Below, piece by piece: positions 42,869-50,870 of a stretch of 61,413 nt of DNA (its first letter is position 1; the number at the start of each line of letters is the position of its first letter). Under the pieces are notes generated by a model. That model saw nothing but the letters and a program-made list of their open reading frames with translations, made no database searches and was not told the origin of the DNA. The stretch lies in assembly GCA_016293865.1 (NCBI GenBank), contig JAEDDG010000009.1:1-61413 (forward strand). The letters are read 5' to 3'. A program made the translations under genes and the position numbers. The stretch is from Oscillospiraceae bacterium. GTDB taxonomy: Bacteria > Bacillota > Clostridia > Oscillospirales > Oscillospiraceae.

Positions 42869-44230
42869 TTATGCAAACTCGCGCGTCATATTGCGCATCC
42901 ATTTGCCGCTGCGGACGCGGCGGCAGGCAAAGATGAATTTCAGGACCTCGTCCAGAACAATGATGCCGTAAACAACATAGACCGGCCAGCCGAACACCAG
43001 ACCGCCCAGGAAGCTCAGCGGCACGCAGAGCGGCCACAAAAACATCAGGTCAATCAGCAGAGCGGTGCGGCCGTCGCCGCCGCCCCGGAGAATCCCCACT
43101 ATACAGATAAAATTCAGCGCGCTGATCAGAATGTGCACGGACATAATCCAGTTCATGATCCGGCCGTACTCCAGCGCCTGGTCCGAAACATTGTAAAACG
43201 TCATATACACCGGGAACAGAAGCAGGGAAACAGCGGAGAACACCACGCCGCACAGCACGCCGAGCACAATGCTGAGCTTTGCCATGGTCAGCGCCTCATC
43301 CCGTCGCCCGGCGCCCATGGCCATACCGATCATAACAGACACGCCATGTCCCAGACCCATGCCGCCGATGAGCATGATGTCCTTAAACGCGGCAATCATG
43401 CTGTATGCCGACACCGCGTCCGTCCCCATGCGGCCGATGGGCACCATATACATGGACGTTCCCAGTCCCCACAGGCACTCATTCACCAGTATCGGCGCCA
43501 TTTCACGCAGGTACGCCTTTGTAAGCGGCACACTGATGCGGCGGATCTCGCCGAAACGCATCAGCTTTTCCCTGCTGCATGCAAAATAAACTGCCAGCAG
43601 CACAAACTGCGCGATACGGGCCGCAGCAGTGGCATACGCCGCGCCGTCCACTCCCAGCGCCGGCATACCCAGATTCCCATAAATCAGCACCCAGTTCAGG
43701 AACAGATTGACCACCAGCGAAAACGCAGACAGCCACATGCCGATCTGCACCTGTTCGGTTCCCCGCAGGGCGGACATCAGAATAAACGCAAGCGCAAACG
43801 GAATATGGGCAGGTGCAACCAGCCGCAGGTACCGGGCGGCAATGGCCACCAGTTCCGGATCATCCGCATAGATACCAACCACTGCCTCCGGACAGGCCAG
43901 GGACAAAACGGTGAACAGCAGACCGATAACCAGCGCCGCGGCAGCGCTGAGCCAGAACAAGCGCCGCACCGTCGGCCGGTCGCCCTTGCCCCAGTACTGG
44001 CTGATAATGACAGACGCGGCGGAAGCGGCGCCGATGGTAAACAGCATGAACACAAAAAACACCTGGTTGGCCACCGTGACGCCGCTCAGCGGCGCCTCTC
44101 CCAAAACGCCCACCATGGCATTGTCGGCAACAGTCACCGCCGTACTCAGCAGGTTCTGAAACATCACCGGCAGGGCCAGGGCCACCAGTCCCGGTATAAA
44201 TTTTGTACTATTCTCTGGAAACAGTCTCAT
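42869..44230 (-). CDS. MATE family efflux transporter
   Basis: A 453-residue protein with twelve predicted helices in two homologous halves, a Na+- or H+-coupled multidrug/toxin exporter. Typical motifs are N-A-M-V-G-V-L-G-E in helix 2 and S-Q-Y-W-G-K-G-D near the first loop. It lies upstream of the araC gene on the same strand with a 42-base gap, so they may share a transcript. The leader (44231-44360) contains a small hairpin plus T-run that could attenuate it. Confidence 0.93.
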   Translation of the reverse strand: MRLFPENSTKFIPGLVALALPVMFQNLLSTAVTVADNAMVGVLGEAPLSGVTVANQVFFVFMLFTIGAASAASVIISQYWGKGDRPTVRRLFWLSAAAALVIGLLFTVLSLACPEAVVGIYADDPELVAIAARYLRLVAPAHIPFALAFILMSALRGTEQVQIGMWLSAFSLVVNLFLNWVLIYGNLGMPALGVDGAAYATAAARIAQFVLLAVYFACSREKLMRFGEIRRISVPLTKAYLREMAPILVNECLWGLGTSMYMVPIGRMGTDAVSAYSMIAAFKDIMLIGGMGLGHGVSVMIGMAMGAGRRDEALTMAKLSIVLGVLCGVVFSAVSLLLFPVYMTFYNVSDQALEYGRIMNWIMSVHILISALNFICIVGILRGGGDGRTALLIDLMFLWPLCVPLSFLGGLVFGWPVYVVYGIIVLDEVLKFIFACRRVRSGKWMRNMTREFA

Positions 44231-44359
44231 TTTTCATTCCTCAGCAAACAAACTGCATCTGCCGGGCAGGCACTCCGCCCCGCACCGGAAACAGCATACA
44301 AACAGCAAAAAGCCGCCGTCCCGGCAGGATGACGACTCTCGGCAGAGCTTTCCGCGCCT

Positions 44360-44388
44360 ATTATCACATTTTGCAGGCCTGTTGTCAA
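44360..44388 (-). promoter_or_regulatory. MATE gene promoter
   Basis: On the minus strand TTGACA (44383-44388), 17 bases, GATAAT (44360-44365), about 130 bases before the ATG. Confidence 0.7.
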
Positions 44389-44418
44389 CACCGCCGCCGT
44401 GCGCGGCGTCAGCCCGGC

Positions 44419-45297
44419 TCAATCGCCGAATTCCGCTTCGCGCTGCCGGAAAAAATCCCGGTAAATGCGGACATTTTCCAGCTCCGTCCATTTCCTGACG
44501 CACGGCGGCTGCGCGTCCAGATCGTAAATCCGCGCGCCGCGCAGGGCCAGCAGGAACGGCGCATGGGTCGCAATCACAAACTGACAGCGGAAAAAGCGGG
44601 CCGCATTTTCAATCAGCGCGCTGAGCTCCAGCTGCCGCGCTGCCGACAGGCTGTTTTCCGGCTCGTCCAGCAGATACAGGCCGCCGTCTTCAATCGCCCG
44701 GGCAAAAAACGCCATGGCGCTTTCCCCGTTTGACTGCCCGGGTATATTTTCCTTCAGCTGCCTGCGGATATACGCCGACTGAGAGACGGATTTGGCGTCG
44801 GCCCGCCGTCTCCACTCCTCATAATCGTCCAGAGACGCCAGCTGATATGGGGTATACCTGTCGCTGGCGTAGCTTTCAATCAGCTGTGCCCGGCGCGCGT
44901 CAATCCCCGCGTTGATGCGCCGGATATCCAGCAGATAATCAAATACATCGTCACTGGAAATCATCCGGCTGTTTTCCGGGATCTTCGCCCCATATGCCGG
45001 CTGATATGCGCACAGCTCCACATAATCCCCGAAAAAATCGCTTCTGTTCCCGGGCGCACCGCGCCGGATCTGCAGCTTTTCGGCCATGACATTCAGAATG
45101 GTCGATTTGCCGCTGCCGTTCCCGCCATAAAAAACAGTGACCGGCTCAAACTCCAGTACCGGCAGTTCCCGGTATCGGAACACGCCGAAGGGATATTTCG
45201 TGGTGTAGCACGTGCGGCGCGTCTTCGGAGTTCCGCCGGCAAAGTATCCCTCTTCGTCCCAGCGCTGCGGCAGGCTGAATTTTTCCAGATACAGCAT
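44419..45297 (-). CDS. AAA/ABC-type ATPase (COG3910-like)
   Basis: A 292-residue soluble ATPase of the RecF/SMC-like ABC class without transmembrane parts. Walker A is G-G-N-G-S-G-K-S-T (about 58-66) and Walker B is L-Y-L-L-D-E-P-E-N. The H-loop is I-A-T-H-A-P. The middle inserts a helical region in place of long coiled coils. Relatives are annotated as predicted ATPases with no settled role, and some are toxin-defence components, but nothing here shows a partner. GGGGGA lies 6 bases before the ATG. It lies just downstream of the tRNA-Thr terminator. Confidence 0.8.
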   Translation of the reverse strand: MLYLEKFSLPQRWDEEGYFAGGTPKTRRTCYTTKYPFGVFRYRELPVLEFEPVTVFYGGNGSGKSTILNVMAEKLQIRRGAPGNRSDFFGDYVELCAYQPAYGAKIPENSRMISSDDVFDYLLDIRRINAGIDARRAQLIESYASDRYTPYQLASLDDYEEWRRRADAKSVSQSAYIRRQLKENIPGQSNGESAMAFFARAIEDGGLYLLDEPENSLSAARQLELSALIENAARFFRCQFVIATHAPFLLALRGARIYDLDAQPPCVRKWTELENVRIYRDFFRQREAEFGD

Positions 45298-45391
45298 GGC
45301 TTATCCCCCAATCCTCACGGCAGACGGCGCAGTTTCCCGCATTTTCACCGCCGGGGCCGGACCCCGCCGCATCCGCACAGAAACGAAAAAA

Positions 45392-45423
45392 CGCGCCGCA
45401 AGCGGCAATCCGCTTGCGGCGCG
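45392..45423 (-). terminator. tRNA-Thr terminator
   Basis: A 14-bp stem (45392-45405 with 45410-45423) with a CAAT loop, read on minus and followed by a T-run. The loop-proximal GCAAGCGG/CCGCTTGC core resembles the hairpins after tRNA-Leu. Confidence 0.85.
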
Positions 45424-45424
45424 C

Positions 45425-45500
45425 TGGAGCTGGTAATGTGACTCGAACACACGACCTGCTGATTACGAATCAGCTGCTCTACCGGCTGAGCTATACCAGC
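45425..45500 (-). tRNA. tRNA-Thr (CGT)
   Basis: 76 bases including an encoded CCA. The 7-bp acceptor stem (GCTGGTA/TACCAGC), D arm, a 5-bp anticodon stem GCTGA/TCAGC around the loop TTCGTAA, and a T arm with TTCGAGT all pair. Positions 34-36 read CGT, for ACG threonine codons. Confidence 0.96.
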
Positions 45501-45547
45501 ACCTGTACCCTGCTGAACGGGGAAAATCCCGCCGCAGTGCGTAGATA

Positions 45548-45576
45548 ACTATACCACATTCCGTTTTTTCCGTCAA
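45548..45576 (-). promoter_or_regulatory. tRNA-Thr promoter
   Basis: On the minus strand TTGACG (45571-45576), 17 bases, TATAGT (45548-45553), 47 bases before the tRNA. Confidence 0.72.
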
Positions 45577-45988
45577 CTGTAAAAGTTTAAAAACGGAAAA
45601 TACATTTTGTATAGCTCCGCTTTCAGTATTCATCCGAATTCGAAATTATTCATCCCCGTACGCAGACTTCCGAACGGTTATTTTGCCGGCTTTCCGGGAA
45701 TTTGCGGAGAATCTGTCGAAATTCAAAACCTTTTGCAGCGGCTGTTTTTTACCGGAACAGCACATCGAGTTTACGTAACTGTCAACCGGAATGTGTTTCT
45801 ACAGATAGTTATTCACATTCTCCACACGGTTTTCCACATTTCTGTGGAGAATCAGCGCCGTCGCGTGGAAAAATCTGCCGCAAAACCGGTTTTTGCCTGT
45901 ATTTTTTGATTTATGCCGGCGGGCGGAGTTGAAAACCGGTGTAAAATTTCACACATTCCCATGTTGACATAATTCTGTTATGCATAAT
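45577..45988. other. Origin-like noncoding region with DnaA-box cluster
   Basis: A gap of about 410 bases, visibly richer in A+T than its surroundings, between the 3' end of tsaD and the tRNA-Thr promoter. It holds four 9-mers, each one mismatch from TTATCCACA. They are TTATTCACA (45809-45817), TTCTCCACA (45818-45826), TTTTCCACA (45830-45838) and reverse TGTGGAGAA (45843-45851). Flanking them are direct repeats TATTCATCC (45627-45635 and 45647-45655) and AAAACCGGT (45882-45890 and 45932-45940). I see no coding region. Function may be a replication origin, a DnaA-titration site or regulation of the tRNA promoter. Confidence 0.55.
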
Positions 45989-47005
45989 TTATGCTTCCAG
46001 TGCATCCAGCTCCATGGTCGCGTAGGCATTCAGGTCACTGCCGGCCGTCACGCCGCTGATCAGTTCATAATAGCCCTGGCAGCCGATCATGGCCGCATTG
46101 TCCCCGCACAGGCTCAGAGGCGGGATGAACAGCTGCTTCCCGGCCGCTTTGGCTGCGGCTTCAAAGTCAGCGCGGATGCGCTTATTGGCCGCCACGCCCC
46201 CGGCCACCACAATTCTGTCATATCCCAGGGCAGTGACCGCGCGCATGGCCCTGGGCACCAGCGTATCGCTGACCGCGGCGGCAAACGAGGCCGCAAGTCC
46301 CGGCCGGTCCAGTTCCTCGCCCGTCTGCTGCGCATGATGGGCCAGATTGACCACCGCCGTTTTCAGGCCGGAGAAGGACATATCATACGGATTGCCGTCC
46401 ACATGCGCCCGCGGGAGCTTGTAGGCCGTGTCGCTGCCGCCCTCGGCCAGGTCCTGCATGGGCTTTCCGCCGGGATACGGCAGTCCCAGCACACGGGCCG
46501 CCTTGTCAAAGCACTCGCCGGCGGCGTCGTCCCGCGTCGCGCCGATGACGTGCATATCCGTGTAGCCCCGCACATCCACAATCATGGTGTTGCCGCCGGA
46601 AATGGCCAGGCATACAAACGGCGGCTCCAGCTCCGGATAGGCGATGTAATTGGCTGCGATGTGGCCGCGCACATGGTGTACCGGGATCAGCGGCACCCCC
46701 AGCGCCATGGCGGCGCCCTTGGCGAAGTTCAGTCCCACCAGAAGCGCGCCGATCAGGCCGGGCGCATATGTGACAGCCACGGCGTCAATATCGCTTTTGG
46801 AGATGCCGGCCTGGCAGACCGCGCTGTCCGTCAGACGGCTGATCACCGTAATATGATTGCGCGAGGCGATCTCAGGCACCACGCCGCCGTACAGGGCATG
46901 CATGTCCGCCTGGGAGAAGACAACATTGGATAAAACCTCCCGGCCGTTGCGGACAACAGCGGCAGCCGTTTCATCGCAGGAGGATTCAATGGCAAGGATC
47001 AGCAT
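45989..47005 (-). CDS. tsaD: tRNA N6-adenosine threonylcarbamoyltransferase
   Basis: 338 residues (Kae1/Gcp family). TsaD transfers the threonylcarbamoyl group to A37 of ANN-decoding tRNAs. The N-terminus A-I-E-S-S-C-D-E-T-A-A and the metal-binding V-H-H-V-R-G-H motif are present, as is a C-terminal G-G-V-A-A-N-K-R ASKHA motif. rimI lies 4 bases upstream. tsaB and tsaE, often in the same cluster, are absent here. Confidence 0.97.
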   Translation of the reverse strand: MLILAIESSCDETAAAVVRNGREVLSNVVFSQADMHALYGGVVPEIASRNHITVISRLTDSAVCQAGISKSDIDAVAVTYAPGLIGALLVGLNFAKGAAMALGVPLIPVHHVRGHIAANYIAYPELEPPFVCLAISGGNTMIVDVRGYTDMHVIGATRDDAAGECFDKAARVLGLPYPGGKPMQDLAEGGSDTAYKLPRAHVDGNPYDMSFSGLKTAVVNLAHHAQQTGEELDRPGLAASFAAAVSDTLVPRAMRAVTALGYDRIVVAGGVAANKRIRADFEAAAKAAGKQLFIPPLSLCGDNAAMIGCQGYYELISGVTAGSDLNAYATMELDALEA

Positions 47006-47009
47006 AATA

Positions 47010-47456
47010 TCACAGGCTCCGTTTCATCAGGATTGCGTCCTCTGCAGGACGCGTATAGTAATTCTTCCGCCGGCCGCAGGGCGTAAATCCGTTGGCGGCA
47101 TACAGGGCGATGGCCGGCGCGTTGGACGCGCGCACCTCCAGAAACACCGTGTCCGTGCCCCGCTCAGCCAGTCCGCGCAGCACGGCGTTCAAAAGGGCGG
47201 CCCCCAGCCCCTGCCTGCGGCACCCGGGCGACACGGCAATGTCCAGCAGCTCTCCCTCCGGCGCAAGACATCTGGCCGCCGCAAACCCGGAGACTGCGCC
47301 GCTTTCTCCGGCAATCAGAAAGACGCTGTCCGGATTTTCCAGCTCGGCCTCAAAGCCGGACAGCGGCCACGGATCGGGAAAGCACAGCCCGGCGAGCGCC
47401 GCGCAGGCAGCCGCGTCTTCCGGCCCTGCAGGCCGGATCCGTACCCCGGCGCTCAT
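47010..47456 (-). CDS. rimI: Ribosomal protein S18 alanine N-acetyltransferase (RimI)
   Basis: A 148-residue GNAT acetyltransferase. The acetyl-CoA-binding motif A, V-S-P-G-C-R-R-Q-G-L-G-A-A-L-L, is clear, and the C-terminal A-L-Y-A-A-N-G-F-T-P-C-G-R-R-K-N-Y-Y is characteristic of RimI. It overlaps the polA stop by four bases (ATGA) and precedes tsaD, the usual partner position. Confidence 0.92.
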   Translation of the reverse strand: MSAGVRIRPAGPEDAAACAALAGLCFPDPWPLSGFEAELENPDSVFLIAGESGAVSGFAAARCLAPEGELLDIAVSPGCRRQGLGAALLNAVLRGLAERGTDTVFLEVRASNAPAIALYAANGFTPCGRRKNYYTRPAEDAILMKRSL

Positions 47457-50083
47457 TTGGCGTCATACCATGTCCGGCCGCTGCCGGCCTCCGCCGTCAG
47501 CGGTACGGACAGCTCCGCCGCCCGTTCCATTTCTTCACACAGAAGCTGCTTCACGGTCTCTGCCTCTTCAGGCGGACATTCGGCGATCAGTTCGTCGTGC
47601 ACCTGCAGAAGAAGCCGGGCCTGGAGCTTTTCCTCCCGCAGACGCCTGTCCGCGCGGATCATGGCGATTTTCATGATGTCCGCCGCCGTCCCCTGTACCG
47701 GCATGTTCAGCGCCACCCGCTCGCCGAAGGAACGGATATTGTAATTTGAGGACTGCAGTTCCGGCAGGCTCCGCCGCCGTCCGTACAGCGTGGAGACATA
47801 GCCGTCCGCCCTGGCCCGCTCCACCACAGCGTGCATATAGTCCCGAACGCCGTGGTACCTGGCCAGATAGCTGTCCATATACTGCCCGGCCTCCGCCACC
47901 GAAACGCCGATGTCCTGGGCCAGGGAGAATTTTGAAATTCCGTATACAATGCCGAAGTTTACCGCCTTCGCGCGGCTGCGCTGGAGGCCGGTTACCTGGT
48001 CAAAGGGAACGTCGAACACCTGAGACGCTGTCACCCGGTGGATATCCTCGCCGTCAACAAACGCCTGACGCATGGTCTCGTCTCCTGAAATGTGCGCCAG
48101 CAGCCGCAGCTCAATCTGGCTGTAATCCGCATCCACCAGCGTCCAGCCCGCCCGGGCCGTGAACATTTTCCGGATCTCGCCGCCCAGCGCCCGCCGGACA
48201 GGGATATTCTGCAGATTCGGCTCCGTGGAGGAGAGCCGGCCGGTCGCCGTCACGGTCATCTGGAACGTGGTGTGGATCCGTCCGTCCGGGCCGATAAACC
48301 GCTGCAGTCCGTCGGCATATGTGCTGCGCAGCTTTGAAAGCTCCCGGTACTCCAGAATCAGCCCGATGACCGGGTGTTTGGGCCGCAGCTTTTCCAGCAC
48401 GTCCACGTTGGTGCTGTATCCGGTTTTCGTCTTTTTCGGCGCAGGCAGCATCAGCTTTTCAAAGAGCACCGCGCCCAGCTGCTTCGGCGAATTCACATTG
48501 AATTCCATGCCGGCATAGTCGTAAATCTGCTGCTGCAGCTCCTTTTCCCGGATATTCAGAACTTTTCCGAACTCCTCCAGCGCCTGCCGGTCCACCAGAA
48601 AACCCGTCTGTTCCATACGGGCCAGAACAGGACACAGCGGCAGTTCAATTTCCTGCAGCAGAGCCGTCATACCCAGCGCGCCAAGCTTCGGCGCAAGGAC
48701 GTCTTCCAGCGCAAGGATCGCCTGAGCCTCAGCGCACAGCGCCTGTCCCGGATCCTCCTGCACGTCCAGAATGGACATCTGTCCGTCCGCATCCTCTTCC
48801 TTCAGAGCCCGGCCCAGATACCGCCGGCTCAGAAAATCAAGCCCGTAGGCGCTGTCCGTCGGCTCCAGAAGATAGGCAGCCAGCGCCGTGTCAAAATTCC
48901 AGCTGTCCATACCGCCAAGCTCCGGCGGCAGGCGGCGCAGCAAATCCTTGACCTCGTGGCCGGCCTTGGACACCGCGGCGGAAAAAACGGTCCGCAGCGC
49001 GTTGTCATAATCCGGGGTTTCCTCCCGGCACAGCAAGTATGTCCTGCCCGGCAGGGCAGCCGCCAGACGGGAGAACTCCGCATCCGGCCGGATGGCCGCT
49101 GACGGCGCCTCCCGCAGCGCCGCCAGCGCCGCGGCACATGTTTTTTCATCCGTCACGCGCACAATTTCCGCCTGCGGCACAGGTGCCGACGCAGGCGCTT
49201 GCGTCTTTTCCGGGCGGTGCAGTCCGAAGCGCTCCGTCAGCCGGGCGAATTCCAGGCGCTGGAACAGCGCATAGAGCCTGTCGTTGTCCACCGGCTGCAC
49301 CCGGTCCCGCTCCGGATCAAAATCAATGGGCGCCGTGCGGCAGATGGTGGCCAGCTCATAGCTCATCCGCGCGTCATCCGCCCCGGCGGCAAGCTTTTTC
49401 CGCAGGGAATCCCTGATCTCCAGCGTATCCAGATCCCGGTAGATCGCCTCCAGCGAGCCGAAACGGCGCACAAGCTCCAGCGCGGTTTTCTCGCCCACGC
49501 CGGCCACACCGGGAATGTTGTCGGAGCTGTCGCCCATCAGCGCCTTCAGGTCCACGATTTTCTCCGGCGCAAAGCCGTATTCCGCCTCAAACACCGGCAC
49601 GGTATAGTCCACCGTCTCCGTCTGTCCCATGCGGCTTTTCACATGTTTGACCCGGGTGGTGCCGGAAATCAGCTGAAAGCTGTCCTTGTCTCCGGTGACA
49701 ATCACGCATTCCCAGCCTTTATCCGCGCAGACGGCGCTCATGGTGCCGATCAGGTCATCCGCCTCGTAGCCCTCCAGCTCGCACCGGCGCACATTCATGG
49801 CGTCCAGCACATCCTTCAGAAGCGGAATCTGCATACGCAGCTCCTCCGGCATGGGCTTGCGCTGCGCTTTGTACTGCGCATACTGTTTATGCCGGAAAGT
49901 GGGCGCCTTCAGGTCAAAGGCCACACAGACGCTGTCCGGCTTTTCCTCGTCCATCAGCTTTCTGAAAATGTTCAGAAAACCAAAGACGGCGTTTGTATAG
50001 ACGCCGTCTTTCGTTGACAGAAGTCGAACGCCGTAAAACGCCCGGTTGATGATGCTGTTGCCGTCCAATGCCATAAATTTCAC
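47453..50083 (-). CDS. polA: DNA polymerase I
   Basis: 876 residues. The N-terminal 5'-3' exonuclease (about 1-290) has acidic metal residues such as L-K-A-L-M-G-D-S-S-D-N-I-P-G-V. The central 3'-5' exonuclease domain lacks the usual D-x-E motif, so proofreading is probably inactive, as in Bacillus PolA. Polymerase motifs A (V-D-A-D-Y-S-Q-I-E-L-R), B (A-K-A-V-N-F-G-I-V-Y-G) and C (Q-V-H-D-E-L) are intact. I chose the GTG at 50083 with a purine-rich GGGGTG about 8 bases upstream. It fills repair gaps and removes Okazaki primers. Confidence 0.97.
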   Translation of the reverse strand: MKFMALDGNSIINRAFYGVRLLSTKDGVYTNAVFGFLNIFRKLMDEEKPDSVCVAFDLKAPTFRHKQYAQYKAQRKPMPEELRMQIPLLKDVLDAMNVRRCELEGYEADDLIGTMSAVCADKGWECVIVTGDKDSFQLISGTTRVKHVKSRMGQTETVDYTVPVFEAEYGFAPEKIVDLKALMGDSSDNIPGVAGVGEKTALELVRRFGSLEAIYRDLDTLEIRDSLRKKLAAGADDARMSYELATICRTAPIDFDPERDRVQPVDNDRLYALFQRLEFARLTERFGLHRPEKTQAPASAPVPQAEIVRVTDEKTCAAALAALREAPSAAIRPDAEFSRLAAALPGRTYLLCREETPDYDNALRTVFSAAVSKAGHEVKDLLRRLPPELGGMDSWNFDTALAAYLLEPTDSAYGLDFLSRRYLGRALKEEDADGQMSILDVQEDPGQALCAEAQAILALEDVLAPKLGALGMTALLQEIELPLCPVLARMEQTGFLVDRQALEEFGKVLNIREKELQQQIYDYAGMEFNVNSPKQLGAVLFEKLMLPAPKKTKTGYSTNVDVLEKLRPKHPVIGLILEYRELSKLRSTYADGLQRFIGPDGRIHTTFQMTVTATGRLSSTEPNLQNIPVRRALGGEIRKMFTARAGWTLVDADYSQIELRLLAHISGDETMRQAFVDGEDIHRVTASQVFDVPFDQVTGLQRSRAKAVNFGIVYGISKFSLAQDIGVSVAEAGQYMDSYLARYHGVRDYMHAVVERARADGYVSTLYGRRRSLPELQSSNYNIRSFGERVALNMPVQGTAADIMKIAMIRADRRLREEKLQARLLLQVHDELIAECPPEEAETVKQLLCEEMERAAELSVPLTAEAGSGRTWYDAK

Positions 50084-50090
50084 GGTCTGT

Positions 50091-50870
50091 TCACCCCTTG
50101 TCGGTGAATTTTGCCCGCAGGCGGGCAATGGTTTCCTCCGTCACGCCGGCTGCTCTGACATAGCCTTCCACGCCGCCCCAGCGGCTGCGCAGATTGGCCA
50201 GATACTTCTGCATATTCTCCGGCGGCGTACGGAAAAAGCCGTCGGTCATATCCGGTCCCGTCCGGCCGGGCCTGAACCGGAAGCGCATGGTCTGATAAAC
50301 CGGCATCAGGTAAATCTGGGAAACCGTGTAGTCCGCGATGATGTCCTCCTCCGCCACGCCGGCCAGTCCCAGCAGCAGCGCGGCGAAAATACCCGCCCGG
50401 TCCTTGCCGGTGAAGCAGTGAAACAGCACCGCGCCGTCGCTCTCGGCGGCCAGCGTCAGTCCCTCGCGCACCCAATCCATGCCGGGCTCTGTCATTTCCA
50501 CGTAAATATCGCCCCAGTCCACCGTCTCCGGCAGCGCCCGCAGCATGGCCGCGGCGTCCGTCTGGCGGCCGGTCTCCGCCGTGTCGTTCAAAAGCGGCAG
50601 GTTCCTGTATTCCGCCCAGTCCACAGACGAAAAATCCGAGGGCAGCAGCGCCGTCTCCGACGGGGCACGGAAATCCAGCGACAGGCGGATCCCATAGCGG
50701 CGCAGATAATCCATATCCTCCGCCGACAAGCCGCAGGGGCGGGCGCAGCGCACAAAGACGCCGAATTTCGTCCGTCCGCCGCCGGCCACAGGCCAGCCGC
50801 CCAGGTCGCGGGCATTATACAATGTGGTCACCGGCAGCCGCCGGCTGAACCGGTTCACACTTTTTTCCAT
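50091..50870 (-). CDS. Tyrosine-protein phosphatase (dual-specificity-like)
   Basis: A 259-residue Y_phosphatase3-type enzyme. The P-loop is H-C-F-T-G-K-D-R-A-G (Cys nucleophile, C-x5-R), and the N-terminus has N-A-R-D-L-G-G typical of this family. The general acid region is likely the segment with W-G-D. There is no signal peptide. Substrates may be phosphotyrosine proteins or phosphoinositides. Its start overlaps the cysS stop by 16 bases and it ends 7 bases before polA. Confidence 0.88.
   Translation of the reverse strand: MEKSVNRFSRRLPVTTLYNARDLGGWPVAGGGRTKFGVFVRCARPCGLSAEDMDYLRRYGIRLSLDFRAPSETALLPSDFSSVDWAEYRNLPLLNDTAETGRQTDAAAMLRALPETVDWGDIYVEMTEPGMDWVREGLTLAAESDGAVLFHCFTGKDRAGIFAALLLGLAGVAEEDIIADYTVSQIYLMPVYQTMRFRFRPGRTGPDMTDGFFRTPPENMQKYLANLRSRWGGVEGYVRAAGVTEETIARLRAKFTDKG

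Noticed and set aside
42026..44332. A 768-codon open frame on plus antisense to araC/MATE
   Set aside because: His/Gln/Arg-rich composition typical of the reverse complement of real genes, with no start signal; the minus-strand genes are well supported.
45964..45969. TTGACA as a plus-strand promoter into tsaD
   Set aside because: No acceptable -10 at 16-18 bases; the only downstream match is at 20 bases.
47453..50083. Missing 3'-5' exonuclease residues in PolA as a broken gene
   Set aside because: Loss of proofreading residues is normal in Gram-positive PolA; the frame and polymerase motifs are intact.
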